Assembly: GCF_000286955.2 (NCBI RefSeq)
Contig: NZ_AJYK02000061.1
Coordinates: 1 to 64,000, forward strand
Source: Vibrio rumoiensis 1S-45
GTDB taxonomy: Bacteria; Pseudomonadota; Gammaproteobacteria; Enterobacterales; Vibrionaceae
Direction of reading: 5' to 3'
DNA: 64,000 nt
Part shown: positions 9,209 to 19,494 of the stretch, one piece after another
How positions within the stretch are numbered: the first letter of the stretch is position 1
Layout of the letters: every line of letters starts with the position of its first letter
The notes under the pieces: generated by a model
What the model saw: only the letters and a program-made list of their open reading frames with translations
Databases searched by the model: none
What the model was told of the DNA's origin: nothing
Translations under genes and position numbers: made by a program

Positions 9209-9582
9209 AAAAATGAGTACCAGTGATTAAAGTCAGTATTGGAATGATGGATATATTTATCGTACTGAGTATATACCACACACAAAGCCGATGATTGTCT
9301 TACAAATACTTCCAAATAAAAAGAAAATCTTAATTCCTCTCATTATTCACCGTACCCATCAATCTCTGCCGGTAACTTAAACAAAACATACTCACCAAGA
9401 TAAATGTAACAAAACACATCAAATAAAAATAAACAAAAAGTCTGAGAACACGGCTTACTAAAAATTCAGCCGCTTCCTCATCACTTCACAAAGCATGGGG
9501 AAATAACAATAAATAAAGCAAAAACAATCATTAAGTTACTCACTTCATATATGAAACTTATGATTCCATATTTAAACCCCCT
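9209..9582. other. Intergenic region upstream of pst system 1
   Basis: AT-rich, about 370 bases between two divergent genes. I see no open frame with coding character. It should contain the barrel-gene promoter (minus) and the distal part of the pstS promoter. TGTAACAAAACACATCAA near 9405 resembles a weak extra Pho half-site pair but is not convincing. Confidence 0.4.
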
Positions 9583-9600
9583 CTGTAACAAAACTGAAAT
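9583..9600 (+). promoter_or_regulatory. Pho box before pstS (system 1)
   Basis: CTGTAAC at 9583 and CTGAAAT at 9594 are 7-mers repeating with an 11-bp period, the PhoB box pattern (consensus CTGTCAT-N4-CTGTCAT). They lie about 58-75 bases upstream of pstS, which suits activation under phosphate limitation. Confidence 0.65.
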
Positions 9601-9657
9601 CTATTGCAGTTAACTTACCCGTATTGAAATATTTACTTACAAATTGGGATATTAAAA

Positions 9658-10704
9658 ATGAAGAAATACGCTTTGATTTTAGCTTCGTTAACCGTGGTAT
9701 CCGCTTCAACAATGGCGGCAACGACCATTAACGGTGCGGGTGCAACCTTTCCGTATCCGGTTTATGCCGAGTGGGCAAAAGCTTATAACCAAGAAACTGG
9801 AGTACAACTGAACTATCAAGCGATTGGTTCCGGCGGTGGCATTAAGCAAATAGAAGCAAAAACCGTAGATTTCGGCGCATCGGACGCCCCTTTAAGTAAA
9901 GATGAATTAGATAAAAATGGCTTGGTGCAATTTCCTGCGGTGATGGGATCGATTGTTCCGGTTATTCATGTCAAAGGCATCAAAGCGGGTGAACTCAAAC
10001 TCTCTGGTGAGGCATTAGCGGATATCTACTTAGGCAAAGTGAAATACTGGGATGATGCTGAACTAAAATCGTTGAATTCAGACCTGACACTGCCTCATCA
10101 AATGATCGTGGCAGTACACCGCTCAGATGGCTCTGGCACCACTTATAACTACACCGATTACTTGCAACGCGTAAGCAAAACGTGGGCTGATCAAGTCGGC
10201 ATGGGTAAAGAAATCGCTTGGCCAAAAGCGGCAACCAACTTGGGTGGTAAAGGTAATGCAGGCGTGGCGAACTTAGTCAAACGTACACCGGGCGCCATTG
10301 GTTATGTGGAATACGCTTACGCTGAACAAAACCAATTGGTTTACACCCAAATGCAAAATAAAGATGGCCATTTCATTAAGCCTGATTTAGCCGCATTCCA
10401 AGCTGCAGCAGCCAGTGCCGATTGGAAAAATGCACCAGGCTTCAAGTTAATGCTCAATGATCAACCCGGTGCACTATCTTGGCCACTGACAGCAGCAACC
10501 TTTATCTTAATGCATAAAGAACAAGCCAACTCTGACAACGCCAAGCAAGTATTGAAGTTCTTCCAATGGGGCTATCAACATGGCGATATGGCGGCCAAGT
10601 TAGGCTACGTACCAATGCCAAGCAATGTAGTTGATATGGTCGAAACCATGTGGTCACAAGACATTCAAGCGAGCGATGGTTCAGCGATTTTCACTAAAAA
10701 ATAA
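9658..10704 (+). CDS. pstS: Phosphate-binding periplasmic protein, Pst system 1
   Basis: 348 residues with signal peptide ending SMAA. The mature start has INGAGATFPYPVYAEW, and GASDAPLSKDEL and HRSDGSGTTYNYTDYL are phosphate-binding loops of the E. coli-type (long) PstS. It captures phosphate for the PstCA-PstB importer encoded directly downstream. A Pho box precedes it. A second pst set with a shorter, different PstS starts 19 kb away. Confidence 0.95.
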   Translation: MKKYALILASLTVVSASTMAATTINGAGATFPYPVYAEWAKAYNQETGVQLNYQAIGSGGGIKQIEAKTVDFGASDAPLSKDELDKNGLVQFPAVMGSIVPVIHVKGIKAGELKLSGEALADIYLGKVKYWDDAELKSLNSDLTLPHQMIVAVHRSDGSGTTYNYTDYLQRVSKTWADQVGMGKEIAWPKAATNLGGKGNAGVANLVKRTPGAIGYVEYAYAEQNQLVYTQMQNKDGHFIKPDLAAFQAAAASADWKNAPGFKLMLNDQPGALSWPLTAATFILMHKEQANSDNAKQVLKFFQWGYQHGDMAAKLGYVPMPSNVVDMVETMWSQDIQASDGSAIFTKK

Positions 10705-10804
10705 ATCATGGCCTTATCAATAAGGATGGTGTCGTTGCATCATCCTTACTTAACCTAAGTTACCTGTATTCATCCTATTTGTTCATTAAGATCAGGACAC
10801 TACT

Positions 10805-11761
10805 TTGAGCGTTTCACACTTAGAAACTTCCTTAGCACCAAAATTCTTTACTCATAATCGAGTTGAGCGTTTATTTAAAAATGCCAGCTATACCAGTGCC
10901 TTGTTGATCATGCTGATTATGATCGCCCTCTTTGCATCTTTAGTTGGCGGTGCATGGCCAGCTATTTCTAAATTTGGTTTTGGCTTTATAACCAATACCG
11001 ACTGGGATCCAGTTCAATCTTTGTTTGGTGCCGCCAATGCCTTATACGGCACTATGGTTTCCGCCATCATTGCCGTATTACTTGCCACCCCTGTCGGCAT
11101 TGCCATTGCGATTTCGTTATCAGAACTTGTGCCTAAGTGGATTGCCAAACCGATTAGCATGGCGATTGAATTACTGGCCGCCGTACCAAGCATCATTTAT
11201 GGCATGTGGGGCTTATTTGTCTTCGCTCCTTGGTTCTCAGAAAACATTCAAACTTGGATGCTCGATAACCTCAGCCCATTACCTGTTATTGGCGTGTTAT
11301 TTGATGGCCCACCGATTGGTTTGGGCCTGCTTACCTCAGGCATCATCTTAGCCATTATGATTCTGCCAATCTTCACGTCACTCATTAAAGACGCACTTTC
11401 AACCGTGCCTAATGTATTGCGTGAATCGTCTTACGGTATTGGCGCGCATTCTTATGAAGTGATTTTAAAAGTGTTACTGCCTTCGATTAAAAGCTCAATT
11501 TTAGGCGCTTTTATTCTGGCGCTTGGTCGAGCACTGGGCGAAACCATGGCGATCACCTTTGTGATTGGTGGCTCTCAAGACATTAATGCGTCGCTATTTA
11601 TGCCTGCGACGTCCATTTCAGCCACCATCGCCGAACAATTCAACGAAGCCACCGATCCAACCCACATTGCTTCGTTGTTAGAGCTCGGTTTGGTGCTCTT
11701 TGTGATCACCTTTATGGTTATGGGTTATGCCCGAATTCAGCTTAGAAAAGGCAACAAATAA
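10805..11761 (+). CDS. pstC: Phosphate ABC transporter permease PstC, system 1
   Basis: 318 residues with six TM helices and the EAA loop near ESSYGIGAHSYEVILKVLLP. The start is TTG at 10805, with AGGA seven bases upstream; no better ATG exists. It forms the inner-membrane channel with PstA, whose start codon overlaps the stop by one base. Confidence 0.93.
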   Translation: MSVSHLETSLAPKFFTHNRVERLFKNASYTSALLIMLIMIALFASLVGGAWPAISKFGFGFITNTDWDPVQSLFGAANALYGTMVSAIIAVLLATPVGIAIAISLSELVPKWIAKPISMAIELLAAVPSIIYGMWGLFVFAPWFSENIQTWMLDNLSPLPVIGVLFDGPPIGLGLLTSGIILAIMILPIFTSLIKDALSTVPNVLRESSYGIGAHSYEVILKVLLPSIKSSILGAFILALGRALGETMAITFVIGGSQDINASLFMPATSISATIAEQFNEATDPTHIASLLELGLVLFVITFMVMGYARIQLRKGNK

Positions 11762-12630
11762 TGACTCGTTCTCAATGGCGTACAGCCAAAAGTAAAGCTT
11801 TTCGCGCTTTGTGCTACAGCGCAACCGGGCTAGGTTTAGTGATTTTGAGCGTCATCGTATACAGCTTACTGAGCAAAGGATTACATGGCTTACATCTCAC
11901 CACTTTTACTGAATCCATGCCAAGCCCGGGCGGGGAAGGTGGCCTTGCCAATGCCATCGTAGGCAGTTTGATGATCAGTGGTATTGGCATCCTGATCGCG
12001 ATCCCCATTGGCTTGTTAGCGGGAACCTGGCTTTCTGAATACGGCAAGCACTCAAAACTGGCCGATACTATCCGCTTTTTAAATGGCATGTTAATGAGCG
12101 CCCCCTCGATTCTGATTGGCTTATTTGTATACCAAATTTGCGTGAAACCAATGGGCAGCTTTTCTGGTTGGGCAGGCTCAATTGCCCTTGCCATGATCGC
12201 CCTACCCATGATCATTTCCACCACTGAAGAAATGCTCAAGTTGGTGCCAAAGAGCATTCGTGAAGCCGGTGCAGGGCTTGGCATGCCTAAATGGCGCGTC
12301 ACATTATCCCTCAGCTATCGCAGCGTAGGGGCTGGCATCTTAACGGGTGTGCTGTTGTCGTTCGCCCGCATCTCTGGTGAAACTGCGCCACTGCTGTTTA
12401 CCGCGCTTAATAACACCTTTATGTCGCTGGATATGAATGGCCCAATGGCAAACTTGCCTGTCACTATTTATCGCCTTGCCATGAGCCCTTATGACTCGTG
12501 GAACGATTTAGCTTGGACCGGTGCGTTGATCATTACGGTCGCCATTTTAATGTTAAATATTACTTCCCGAGTGCTGCCTGCCATGTTGGCGAAACGTTCG
12601 CACATTAAAAGCTTGCAGAAGAGAGGATAA
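11761..12630 (+). CDS. pstA: Phosphate ABC transporter permease PstA, system 1
   Basis: 289 residues with six TM helices. The EAA loop reads [22 protein letters not shown], and [13 protein letters not shown] is typical of PstA. The TAATG overlap with pstC shows translational coupling. pstB follows after five bases. Confidence 0.93.
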   Translation: MTRSQWRTAKSKAFRALCYSATGLGLVILSVIVYSLLSKGLHGLHLTTFTESMPSPGGEGGLANAIVGSLMISGIGILIAIPIGLLAGTWLSEYGKHSKLADTIRFLNGMLMSAPSILIGLFVYQICVKPMGSFSGWAGSIALAMIALPMIISTTEEMLKLVPKSIREAGAGLGMPKWRVTLSLSYRSVGAGILTGVLLSFARISGETAPLLFTALNNTFMSLDMNGPMANLPVTIYRLAMSPYDSWNDLAWTGALIITVAILMLNITSRVLPAMLAKRSHIKSLQKRG

Positions 12631-12635
12631 ACCTG

Positions 12636-13520
12636 ATGAAAGCCATTAAATCAAATCCGACGATCACCACAAACGGTCCATCAATTGTGATTAACCACCC
12701 TGCCATGAATAAAGACATGAAGACTGAAAATACTATGACCTCACCTATTGATGTAAATACGCTCGCAAAACGCATGCACGTTCAAGGATTGAATTTCTTT
12801 TATGGCAAAGGCAAGCAGGCATTATTTGATATCAATCTGCCCATCTATGACAACCATGTCACTGCGATCATTGGGGCTTCTGGCTGTGGAAAATCGACTT
12901 TACTTCGCACCATGAACCGCATTTATAACCTGTATGATGAGCATTTCGCAGAAGGCTGCATTGATCTTGATGGCGATAATATTCTATCTAATGATGTCGA
13001 TTTATACGGACTTCGCAGCAAAGTGGGTATGATCTTCCAAAAACCTACGCCATTTCCAATGTCGATTTACGAAAATATTGCCTTTGGAATTCGTTTAAAT
13101 GAAAAACTGTCTAGGGCCGAAATGGACGAACGTGTGCAAGATGCTTTGGAACATGCTCGACTGTGGAAAGAAGTGAAAGACAAATTGCATGCCGATGCGA
13201 TGGGGCTGTCTGGCGGTCAACAGCAACGTTTATGTATTGCACGCACCATTGCGCTAAAACCAGAAGTCATTTTAATGGACGAACCTACTTCTGCGCTTGA
13301 TCCTATCGCCACTCAAGGGATAGAAAAACTGATCAGCAAACTCAGAAAAACCTTCACTATTGTGATCGTGACCCACAACATGCAGCAAGCCAAACGCATT
13401 TCAGATTTCACTGCGTTTATGCACATGGGAGAATTGGTCGAATTTGACCAAACAGAGCAACTCTTTCATCGCCCGGCTCAAACCATGACCGCAGAATATA
13501 TCGGTGGTGAGTTCGGTTAA
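12636..13520 (+). CDS. pstB: Phosphate ABC transporter ATPase PstB, system 1
   Basis: 294 residues. Walker [10 protein letters not shown], signature [10 protein letters not shown], Walker [14 protein letters not shown] and H-loop THNMQQ are all intact. The first ~48 residues precede the usual PstB start ([19 protein letters not shown]) and look unstructured, so a later Met, such as residue 24 or 34, may be the true start. GAGGA upstream fits the first ATG. No phoU follows, unlike the enteric operon. Confidence 0.93.
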   Translation: MKAIKSNPTITTNGPSIVINHPAMNKDMKTENTMTSPIDVNTLAKRMHVQGLNFFYGKGKQALFDINLPIYDNHVTAIIGASGCGKSTLLRTMNRIYNLYDEHFAEGCIDLDGDNILSNDVDLYGLRSKVGMIFQKPTPFPMSIYENIAFGIRLNEKLSRAEMDERVQDALEHARLWKEVKDKLHADAMGLSGGQQQRLCIARTIALKPEVILMDEPTSALDPIATQGIEKLISKLRKTFTIVIVTHNMQQAKRISDFTAFMHMGELVEFDQTEQLFHRPAQTMTAEYIGGEFG

Positions 13521-13598
13521 GTTGAATTTTCTCAACACCATCATAAATAGTGGTTATTTGCTCACCCAAACAATACCGAGCAAATTACCTTCAAAGAC

Positions 13599-13636
13599 AA
13601 AAATGGCGACGAGTGTTAAGACGCGTCGCCATTTTT
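13599..13636. terminator. Strong bidirectional terminator between pstB and the IclR gene
   Basis: A 13-bp stem (AAAAATGGCGACG / CGTCGCCATTTTT) with a 12-base loop. The A run and T run make it usable by both convergent transcripts. Confidence 0.9.
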
Positions 13637-13651
13637 AAATTTTATTTCAAG

Positions 13652-14434
13652 TTATTTATCCCAACATTCTTCTTCTATTTGAGCTAACGCTTTTGCAGCC
13701 TTCAATAAAGCCGGTAAGAATTTTAATGCTTCATCTGGCTTGACTCGGATCACTGGGGCTTGAATCGCTAGACCCAAGTTGGAATGACCTACCGATGACG
13801 GCACTAAGACTGCAATACAGACTAAACCCGGTAAATACTCTTCATTATCGATGGCGTAGCCTTGAATTTTCGCGCTTTCAATATCTTTTTCTAAAGACGG
13901 ATAATCAGTAATGGTGTTAGTAGTGTATTGCTGTAACTCGGCATTGCCGATTAAACGACGTCGTTGGGATTGCGACATATGGGCCAAAAATAACTTACCC
14001 GATGCTGAACAGTGAACCGGCACTCTTGAACCGGGGTGTAAATAAAAACGTAATGGTGCATCCGTTTCAACACGGTCTAGGTAGATAATTTCACCACCAG
14101 AGAGTGCCGTCAGATTACAGTTTTCACCGACTTCTTCTCGAAGATTTTGTAAAATCGCATGCCTTGCACTGTGCATGGTGCTATTAAGAAGAAGATTTTC
14201 GGCCAGCTTTCTCAGCCTAACCCCTGAGCTGTAATGTTTATCATCACCATCTTTTTGAATAATGCCTGCCGATTCCAATTGTTGCAGCATTCGATGCAAA
14301 GTCGGCTTTGGAAAGCCTGTTTCCTCAACCAGACCTTGCAAAGAAATAAACTCATCCTTCTGAGCAATTACTTCCAATAAAGAAAACAATCTTAACGTAG
14401 GGGTTTCTTTTTGTTGTTCTAAAGTCTCATCCAT
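13652..14434 (-). CDS. IclR-family regulator of the taurine island
   Basis: 260 residues. The N-terminal winged helix (ALFSLLEVIAQ-type start, recognition helix FPKPTLHRMLQQLE) is followed by the IclR effector domain (CNLTALSGGEIIYLDRVE, HCSASGKLFLAHM, NEEYLPGLVCIAVLV). It is divergent from pta. The shared spacer carries an ATGGAA-N7-TTCC inverted repeat, and the best copy of the same motif lies before xsc, so it very likely controls both arms. Known taurine clusters usually use the GntR/MocR-type TauR, so an IclR here is a regulator swap. The effector, perhaps taurine or sulfoacetaldehyde, is unknown. Confidence 0.85.
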   Translation of the reverse strand: MDETLEQQKETPTLRLFSLLEVIAQKDEFISLQGLVEETGFPKPTLHRMLQQLESAGIIQKDGDDKHYSSGVRLRKLAENLLLNSTMHSARHAILQNLREEVGENCNLTALSGGEIIYLDRVETDAPLRFYLHPGSRVPVHCSASGKLFLAHMSQSQRRRLIGNAELQQYTTNTITDYPSLEKDIESAKIQGYAIDNEEYLPGLVCIAVLVPSSVGHSNLGLAIQAPVIRVKPDEALKFLPALLKAAKALAQIEEECWDK

Positions 14435-14550
14435 ATCGTTTTCTCTTTCTGTCTCTTTTACTGGAAATTGTATCTCTGTATCAAAATAATTTCCATTTAT
14501 TGAATATAAATTGATCTTTCCATGTTAACAACATAACATAAATTTAATTT

Positions 14551-14569
14551 ATGGAACTATTTATTCCGA
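14551..14569. promoter_or_regulatory. Putative IclR operator at pta
   Basis: ATGGAACTATTTATTCCGA: left arm ATGGAA, seven-base spacer, right arm TTCCGA. It sits just upstream of the pta ribosome site (GGAG 14574-14577). A further ATGGAA half-site reads on the minus strand at 14496-14491. It is nearly identical to the palindrome at 25596-25614. Confidence 0.65.
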
Positions 14570-14582
14570 AAATGGAGTTTAA

Positions 14583-15605
14583 ATGAAGATTCTGGATAAC
14601 ATCATTCAAAAAGCCCAAAGGCAAAATAAAACCATTGTATTAAGTGAATCTCAAGATATTCGTATCTTAAAAGCGGCATCGACAATTACGAAACGAAAAA
14701 TTGCCAATATTGTGTTAATTGGCGATGAATCCCTCATTCTAGATACTGCAAAGCAACATCAGATTGAATTGAATGACACAAAAATCGTTGATCCAGCCAC
14801 ATCACCTTTAACAGAAGCACTGGTTCAACAGCTTTTTGCTTTAAGACAACATAAGGGGCTCACTTATCAACAAGCGACTGAGCAAGCCGCTAATCCACTG
14901 TGCTTTGCCAACTTAATGGTGCATGTTGGATTAGCCGATGGCACGGTCAATGGCGCTGTTTATACCACTGCTGACGTTGTTAGAAATGCCATTCAAATCG
15001 TCGGCATGGATGAGAATAGCGATCTTGTATCTAGTTTTTTTCTTATGATGTTATGTAAACCCTTTCACAATTTACAAGGCGGCTTAATTTTCAGTGATTG
15101 TGGCCTTGTCGTCGACCCTAACGCAGCTCAATTAGCATCGATCGCTATCGCCGCAGCCAATAGTGCTCAATGCTTATTGGAAGTGGAACCCAAAGTGGCC
15201 ATGTTGTCTTTTTCAACCAATGGCAGTGCCAAACATGCTTCGGTTGATAAAGTGATTGAAGCCGCCAAGCAGGTACAACAACAATGCCCGAACCTTGCTA
15301 TCGACCAAGATGTTCAACTGGATACCGCCTTGGTCTCTGAAATTGCAGAACGAAAACTGCCAACATCCAAAGTGAAAGGACGTTCCAATGTACTCATTTT
15401 TCCCAATTTAGAAGCCGGTAACATTGGCTATAAATTAGCTGAACGCTTAGCTAGCGCCGTGGCAATTGGTCCTTTATTACAAGGACTCAAAAAACCGGCC
15501 AATGATCTCTCCCGCGGATGCAACGTTGAAGACATTATTAACGTTGTTGCGGTCACGGCTGTACAAAGCACCCATGACCATAGCACGACAGATATATCCA
15601 AGTAA
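14583..15605 (+). CDS. pta: Phosphate acetyltransferase (short form)
   Basis: 340 residues, a stand-alone PTA/PTB domain without the N-terminal regulatory half of enteric Pta. KGRSNVLIFPNLEAGNIGYKL and the GP-LQGLKKPANDLSRGC motif are diagnostic. It converts acetyl phosphate, the product of Xsc, to acetyl-CoA. The position in the IclR-linked island and the operator immediately upstream support a dedicated role in sulfonate catabolism rather than general acetate metabolism. GGAG precedes the ATG. Confidence 0.92.
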   Translation: MKILDNIIQKAQRQNKTIVLSESQDIRILKAASTITKRKIANIVLIGDESLILDTAKQHQIELNDTKIVDPATSPLTEALVQQLFALRQHKGLTYQQATEQAANPLCFANLMVHVGLADGTVNGAVYTTADVVRNAIQIVGMDENSDLVSSFFLMMLCKPFHNLQGGLIFSDCGLVVDPNAAQLASIAIAAANSAQCLLEVEPKVAMLSFSTNGSAKHASVDKVIEAAKQVQQQCPNLAIDQDVQLDTALVSEIAERKLPTSKVKGRSNVLIFPNLEAGNIGYKLAERLASAVAIGPLLQGLKKPANDLSRGCNVEDIINVVAVTAVQSTHDHSTTDISK

Positions 15606-15665
15606 TTTTGAGTATATCCAGGATATGAAAACAAATCATAAACTCAGCCAATAATCAGGATAATT

Positions 15666-16424
15666 ATGGATATCATCGACTTAGTTTTTTCTTTGCTCGC
15701 TATCTGTTTAGGCGCTTACTTTCAAACGATCACAGGGTTCGGGCTTGGTATTATTGTGATTGGCCTGTGCACCTTGCTTCATTTGGCACCCATTTCGATC
15801 ATGGCCGCTGTCGTCAGCATCATTACTTTACCTAACTGTGTTAGCGCACTGATCGGTAAAAAAATCGACATCAATAAATCCATATTTATCGCCATTGTTG
15901 TTGGCATTCTCCCTGGAACATTATTTGGGCTTTATCTTTTAAATACCTTGTCAGGTTCTGCGACCAACCTATTAAGTGGCGCGCTGGGAGTTATGATTTT
16001 ACTTTCTAGCTTAACCTTTATTTTCCAGCCGAAATTGAAAGAACAGCCATCAAATTCAGCTTCTTTTATCGGTGCAGGCTTTGCTTCTGGTTTCTCTGGT
16101 GGGTTATTTGGCATGGCAGGCCCACCGGTTGTCTACCATTTGTATAAACAACCTATTGCGATTGAAGCGATTCGAACCATTTTGTTATTAGTCTTTACCT
16201 GCACGGCTTCATCACGAACCGTGATTGTGTACTTGCAAGGTGGGTTAACTCAAAATATTGTTATTTTATCGCTCATTGCTGTGCCGTTGGTTTATGTTGT
16301 CACCACTTTGGCACGTAAATATCCACCACCATTAAAGAACACCACGTTACGAAAAATTGTTTTCATTACGCTGATCTTAATCTCTATTCAATTGATTCTT
16401 AAGTTTGTTTTGTATTACTTCTAA
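15666..16424 (+). CDS. TauE/SafE-family exporter (probable sulfite efflux)
   Basis: 252 residues with about eight TM helices. The N-terminal half has FQTITGFGLGIIVIG and the repeat half has GFASGFSGGLFGMAGPPVVYHLY, the duplicated motif of this family. It follows pta by 60 bases with its own AGGA site. Xsc releases sulfite, which is toxic, and TauE/TauZ/SafE proteins next to xsc are believed to export it. No sulfite dehydrogenase is visible in the window, so export is the probable fate. Confidence 0.85.
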   Translation: MDIIDLVFSLLAICLGAYFQTITGFGLGIIVIGLCTLLHLAPISIMAAVVSIITLPNCVSALIGKKIDINKSIFIAIVVGILPGTLFGLYLLNTLSGSATNLLSGALGVMILLSSLTFIFQPKLKEQPSNSASFIGAGFASGFSGGLFGMAGPPVVYHLYKQPIAIEAIRTILLLVFTCTASSRTVIVYLQGGLTQNIVILSLIAVPLVYVVTTLARKYPPPLKNTTLRKIVFITLILISIQLILKFVLYYF

Positions 16425-16452
16425 ACAGTAAGAGGAATAGAACATAGGTTTT

Positions 16453-16493
16453 GCGATGTTTAAATACCATTAAATCATTGATTTAAACATCGC
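16453..16493. terminator. Perfect 13-bp hairpin between convergent genes
   Basis: GCGATGTTTAAAT / ATTTAAACATCGC with a 15-base loop, centred between the exporter and the Cache gene. There is no long T tract on either side, so it may pause or protect transcripts rather than terminate efficiently. Confidence 0.6.
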
Positions 16494-16502
16494 ATTGGAA
16501 CA

Positions 16503-17422
16503 CTAAAACGAACTCACTTGTCGAGTGTAATACCCAACTGCGATCACTTTATTATCCAGCACTCGGTAGAAGGTCGACTTGGTTTCCACTTTCCCTGATG
16601 TCGGATTAACCCAACGATAACGATACTCACCTTTGCCGTTTTCTTTTGCTTGCTGCAGTATGTTTATCAACGTTGGTTTGTCATCTGGGCCTAACACCTC
16701 TGAACCCAATTTCCCAACCAATTCAGCCGAAGCACCATGCGCTAAAAATTTACCCGTATTGATATCTAGCACAAACACATACAAGTCACCTTTTACAAAT
16801 GGCCCTTTAGGATCATTAAAGACTTTTATGGTTGCCTCTTCATTGGTTAACATTGCTTGCATCGCTTTATCAAGTAACGCTTTCGCTTCAACTTGGGTAG
16901 AACGTATTGGGTTATAGCCAACGGCTAAGATGATATTTTCAACACGCGTATAAAAAGTACGTTGGGATCCCCGCTTCTATCGACCGGGTTGTTCCAAAAA
17001 TATTCAATCATATCGACTTTATCGTTCGCCGCAGTATCGATCATTTGTTGAAAGAAAGGCTTTCCTTGGGTATCGACGGTGTTACTCACATTTGAACCGA
17101 CTAAGCTCACAGAAGAGCCGCCACTGGCAAGAAATATCCCTTTGGTATTCAGTGCAAAGACATACAATTCATTATCAATAAATTGATCATCTTTTGAAAA
17201 GTCTTCAACCGCACTTAGTCCATTGTCCTGAACATAGCTCACCGCTTTGGTTAATAACGCTTTTGCCCTCATTTCGTCTTGGCTTGCAATATGTGGCCTG
17301 TCGATATTCAACACATTGTTAGCATCAATACTCTTCGTTTCAGCCAATGCCGTATGGCTGCCCCCCCAAAAGAGCAGGGCGGCACAAAGCATAGTGATTA
17401 TTTTTCGTTGTTTTTCCATCAT
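16503..17422 (-). pseudogene. Periplasmic double-Cache protein, frameshifted
   Basis: Two frames make one protein. The first (17422 to about 16965) has a signal peptide (ending ALAE) and a Cache domain but runs off as VLKISS-stop at 16925. In the next frame the family sequence continues without a gap: QRTFYTRVENIILAVGY, then the linker NPIRSTQVEAKALLDKAM and a second Cache domain ending KSTFYRVLDNKVIAVGYY. The two domain ends are near copies, which fixes the reading. One missing base near 16961-16974 (GGG or CCCC run) explains it; restored length is 306 residues. It ends the TRAP operon, 11 bases after tauM. Cache domains bind small ligands, so a taurine-sensing or accessory binding role is possible. 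A sequencing error is not excluded. Confidence 0.8.
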
Positions 17423-17433
17423 TTAATTCCTCA

Positions 17434-18774
17434 TTAATAACCCAGTAGCGAAGGTAGCCAAAGGGTGATTTGTGGAAAGAAAGCGATCAGGAACACGCCA
17501 ATGATCGATGCCAATACAAACGGATGTATTTTAGCGGTGATCTGTTCCACCGTGGAACCACCAATACCAGATGCCACAAATATATTTTCACCTAATGGCG
17601 GGGTGGCAAAGCCTATCGACAACACACAAACAATCACAATACCCACATGAGTCGGATCCGCGCCTAGCATGTACATGATAGGTAAAAGCACCGGTACAAT
17701 AATCATGATTGCGGCTAACGTTTCCATAAACATGCCAATGAACAACAATAACCCTATGGTTAATGCCCAAACCAAGTACATGTTGTCGGTAAAGCTTAAT
17801 AATGATTCTGCAACAACCACTGGGATTTTTTGCTCAATCAATAAGCGACCGAAAACCGTGGCAGCAAACAAAATTAGCAATACGCGTCCAGTGATCCACG
17901 TTGTTGTGGTTAGCGATTTCATAATGCTTTTAAAGACAAGTTCTCTATGAATAAACAAACCCACAAATAAAGAATAAAAGATTGCCACTACGGCGGATTC
18001 TGTTGGCGTGAATACCCCAGTATAAATCCCACCTAAAATCAAAAGTGGTGCGAGTAATGACCAAATTCCTTTACGCAGTGCTTGCCTAATTTCAGAATAT
18101 GACCATGTCTCGGTTAAGCCTTTGTACCCTTTTCTTTTCGCAATAATATAGTTCGTCGTAATTAACGTCATTGCCATCAATAAGCCTGGAATCACGCCAG
18201 CAATAAACAACTTAGGAATAGAAACAGAGGCAAAAATACCATGTAGAGCAATCGCTTCTGGTGGCGGCCTAAGCCCCATAGCAGAAATACCAAAAATAAC
18301 GATAGGGATTGAAGGCGGAATAATAATGCCTAACCCCCCTGATGCTGCAGTGACCGCCGACGCATAACTTTTATCGTAATTACGTTTCACCATTGCCGGG
18401 ATCATTAACATCCCAACGGCTGCAGTAGTCGCAGGCCCAGAGCCAGAAATCGCACCAAAGAACAAACAAGCCACAACCGTTGCCGCGCCCAACCCACCCG
18501 TTACGGGGCCAGCTAAGCTTTCTGCAATATCGACTAATCGTTTAGAAATCCCTGCTGCTTCCATTAAAGCCCCCGCCAAAACAAAAGCAGGAAGCGCCAT
18601 TAAAGGAAAGTTACCTACCGAAGTAAACGCAATCTGAACAAGGGCAATCGGGTTTTTATCCAAAATCATGTACGCTGCCATGGATGCGCCGGCCAAAGAA
18701 ACCGTAATAGGCGCACCTAAAATCAACATGATCAAAAAACCACCAAAAAGTATAAGTGTTAGATATTCATCCAT
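17434..18774 (-). CDS. tauM: TRAP transporter large permease (DctM/TauM type)
   Basis: 446 residues with about 12 TM helices. It has the DctM-family motifs AISGSGPATTAAVG and GGLGIIIPPSIPIVIFG in the N-terminal half and the pseudo-repeat FATPPLGENIFVASGI in the C-terminal half. Driven by a sodium or proton gradient, it moves the ligand delivered by the binding protein. It sits 10 bases after the small permease. Taurine as substrate is inferred from TauXY and Xsc in the same operon. The family call is certain; the substrate is likely. Confidence 0.85.
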   Translation of the reverse strand: MDEYLTLILFGGFLIMLILGAPITVSLAGASMAAYMILDKNPIALVQIAFTSVGNFPLMALPAFVLAGALMEAAGISKRLVDIAESLAGPVTGGLGAATVVACLFFGAISGSGPATTAAVGMLMIPAMVKRNYDKSYASAVTAASGGLGIIIPPSIPIVIFGISAMGLRPPPEAIALHGIFASVSIPKLFIAGVIPGLLMAMTLITTNYIIAKRKGYKGLTETWSYSEIRQALRKGIWSLLAPLLILGGIYTGVFTPTESAVVAIFYSLFVGLFIHRELVFKSIMKSLTTTTWITGRVLLILFAATVFGRLLIEQKIPVVVAESLLSFTDNMYLVWALTIGLLLFIGMFMETLAAIMIIVPVLLPIMYMLGADPTHVGIVIVCVLSIGFATPPLGENIFVASGIGGSTVEQITAKIHPFVLASIIGVFLIAFFPQITLWLPSLLGY

Positions 18775-18784
18775 TATATTATCT

Positions 18785-19327
18785 CTACTCCATTGATTTC
18801 TTAGCTGTTGCTTTTTTTAACTCTGCGGTTTCAATATCTTCAGTTTCTATGCCTTTAAATAACCGTTCGTAGTTATTCCATAAGATACGAATTATCATTA
18901 ATGAAAAAGCGATAGGTAAAATAAAGTAGAAATACTTCATTGGAATGCCTGTTGTTTGAGACTTCCAAAACAGGTTCATTTTATTAAAAACAAAGTCGTA
19001 GCTTAAGTAGACGAAGTAACCATTAAATAAAATCCACAAGCCATCTGCGATGGTCTCGCAAACTTTCTTCACTATGGGTGGGAAAAAATTAAAGTGAAAA
19101 CTGACTCGGTTGTGCGCTGAATATTTAGCGGCCACTACCGCGCCAAGGTAAGCAAACCAAATAAACATATAAGTGGCAATTTCATCGCCCCAAGGGATGG
19201 AGTAACTGAAAAATTGACGTGAAAGAATCTGCGTAAAAAGAAGCATGACAAAACTAGCTAGCAATAAACAACATGTATATTCTTCAATATTGTTTAAATG
19301 CTTCTTTATTGATGTTACGACTGGCAT
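18785..19327 (-). CDS. tauL: TRAP transporter small permease (DctQ/TauL type)
   Basis: 180 residues, four TM helices with the DctQ signatures SYSIPWGDEIATYMFIWFAYLG and AHNRVSFHFN spread over helices 2 and 3. A strong AGGAGG ribosome site precedes the ATG. It forms the membrane complex with the downstream DctM-type subunit. It is separated from the binding-protein gene by 230 bases containing a stable hairpin. Confidence 0.85.
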   Translation of the reverse strand: MPVVTSIKKHLNNIEEYTCCLLLASFVMLLFTQILSRQFFSYSIPWGDEIATYMFIWFAYLGAVVAAKYSAHNRVSFHFNFFPPIVKKVCETIADGLWILFNGYFVYLSYDFVFNKMNLFWKSQTTGIPMKYFYFILPIAFSLMIIRILWNNYERLFKGIETEDIETAELKKATAKKSME

Positions 19328-19494
19328 ACAGCCTCCTGCTTTACCATCACAATGAACGCCATTTACGTGACACGAACATCTGTGCTATGGATCAAAGTAC
19401 CGTTTCAATCGTAATTTTCTGTCTAGATATACATCATTAAACTGTCATGTTTACAATGTACTCTTAGGATTGAGATACTTTATGGTTTGTTTAA

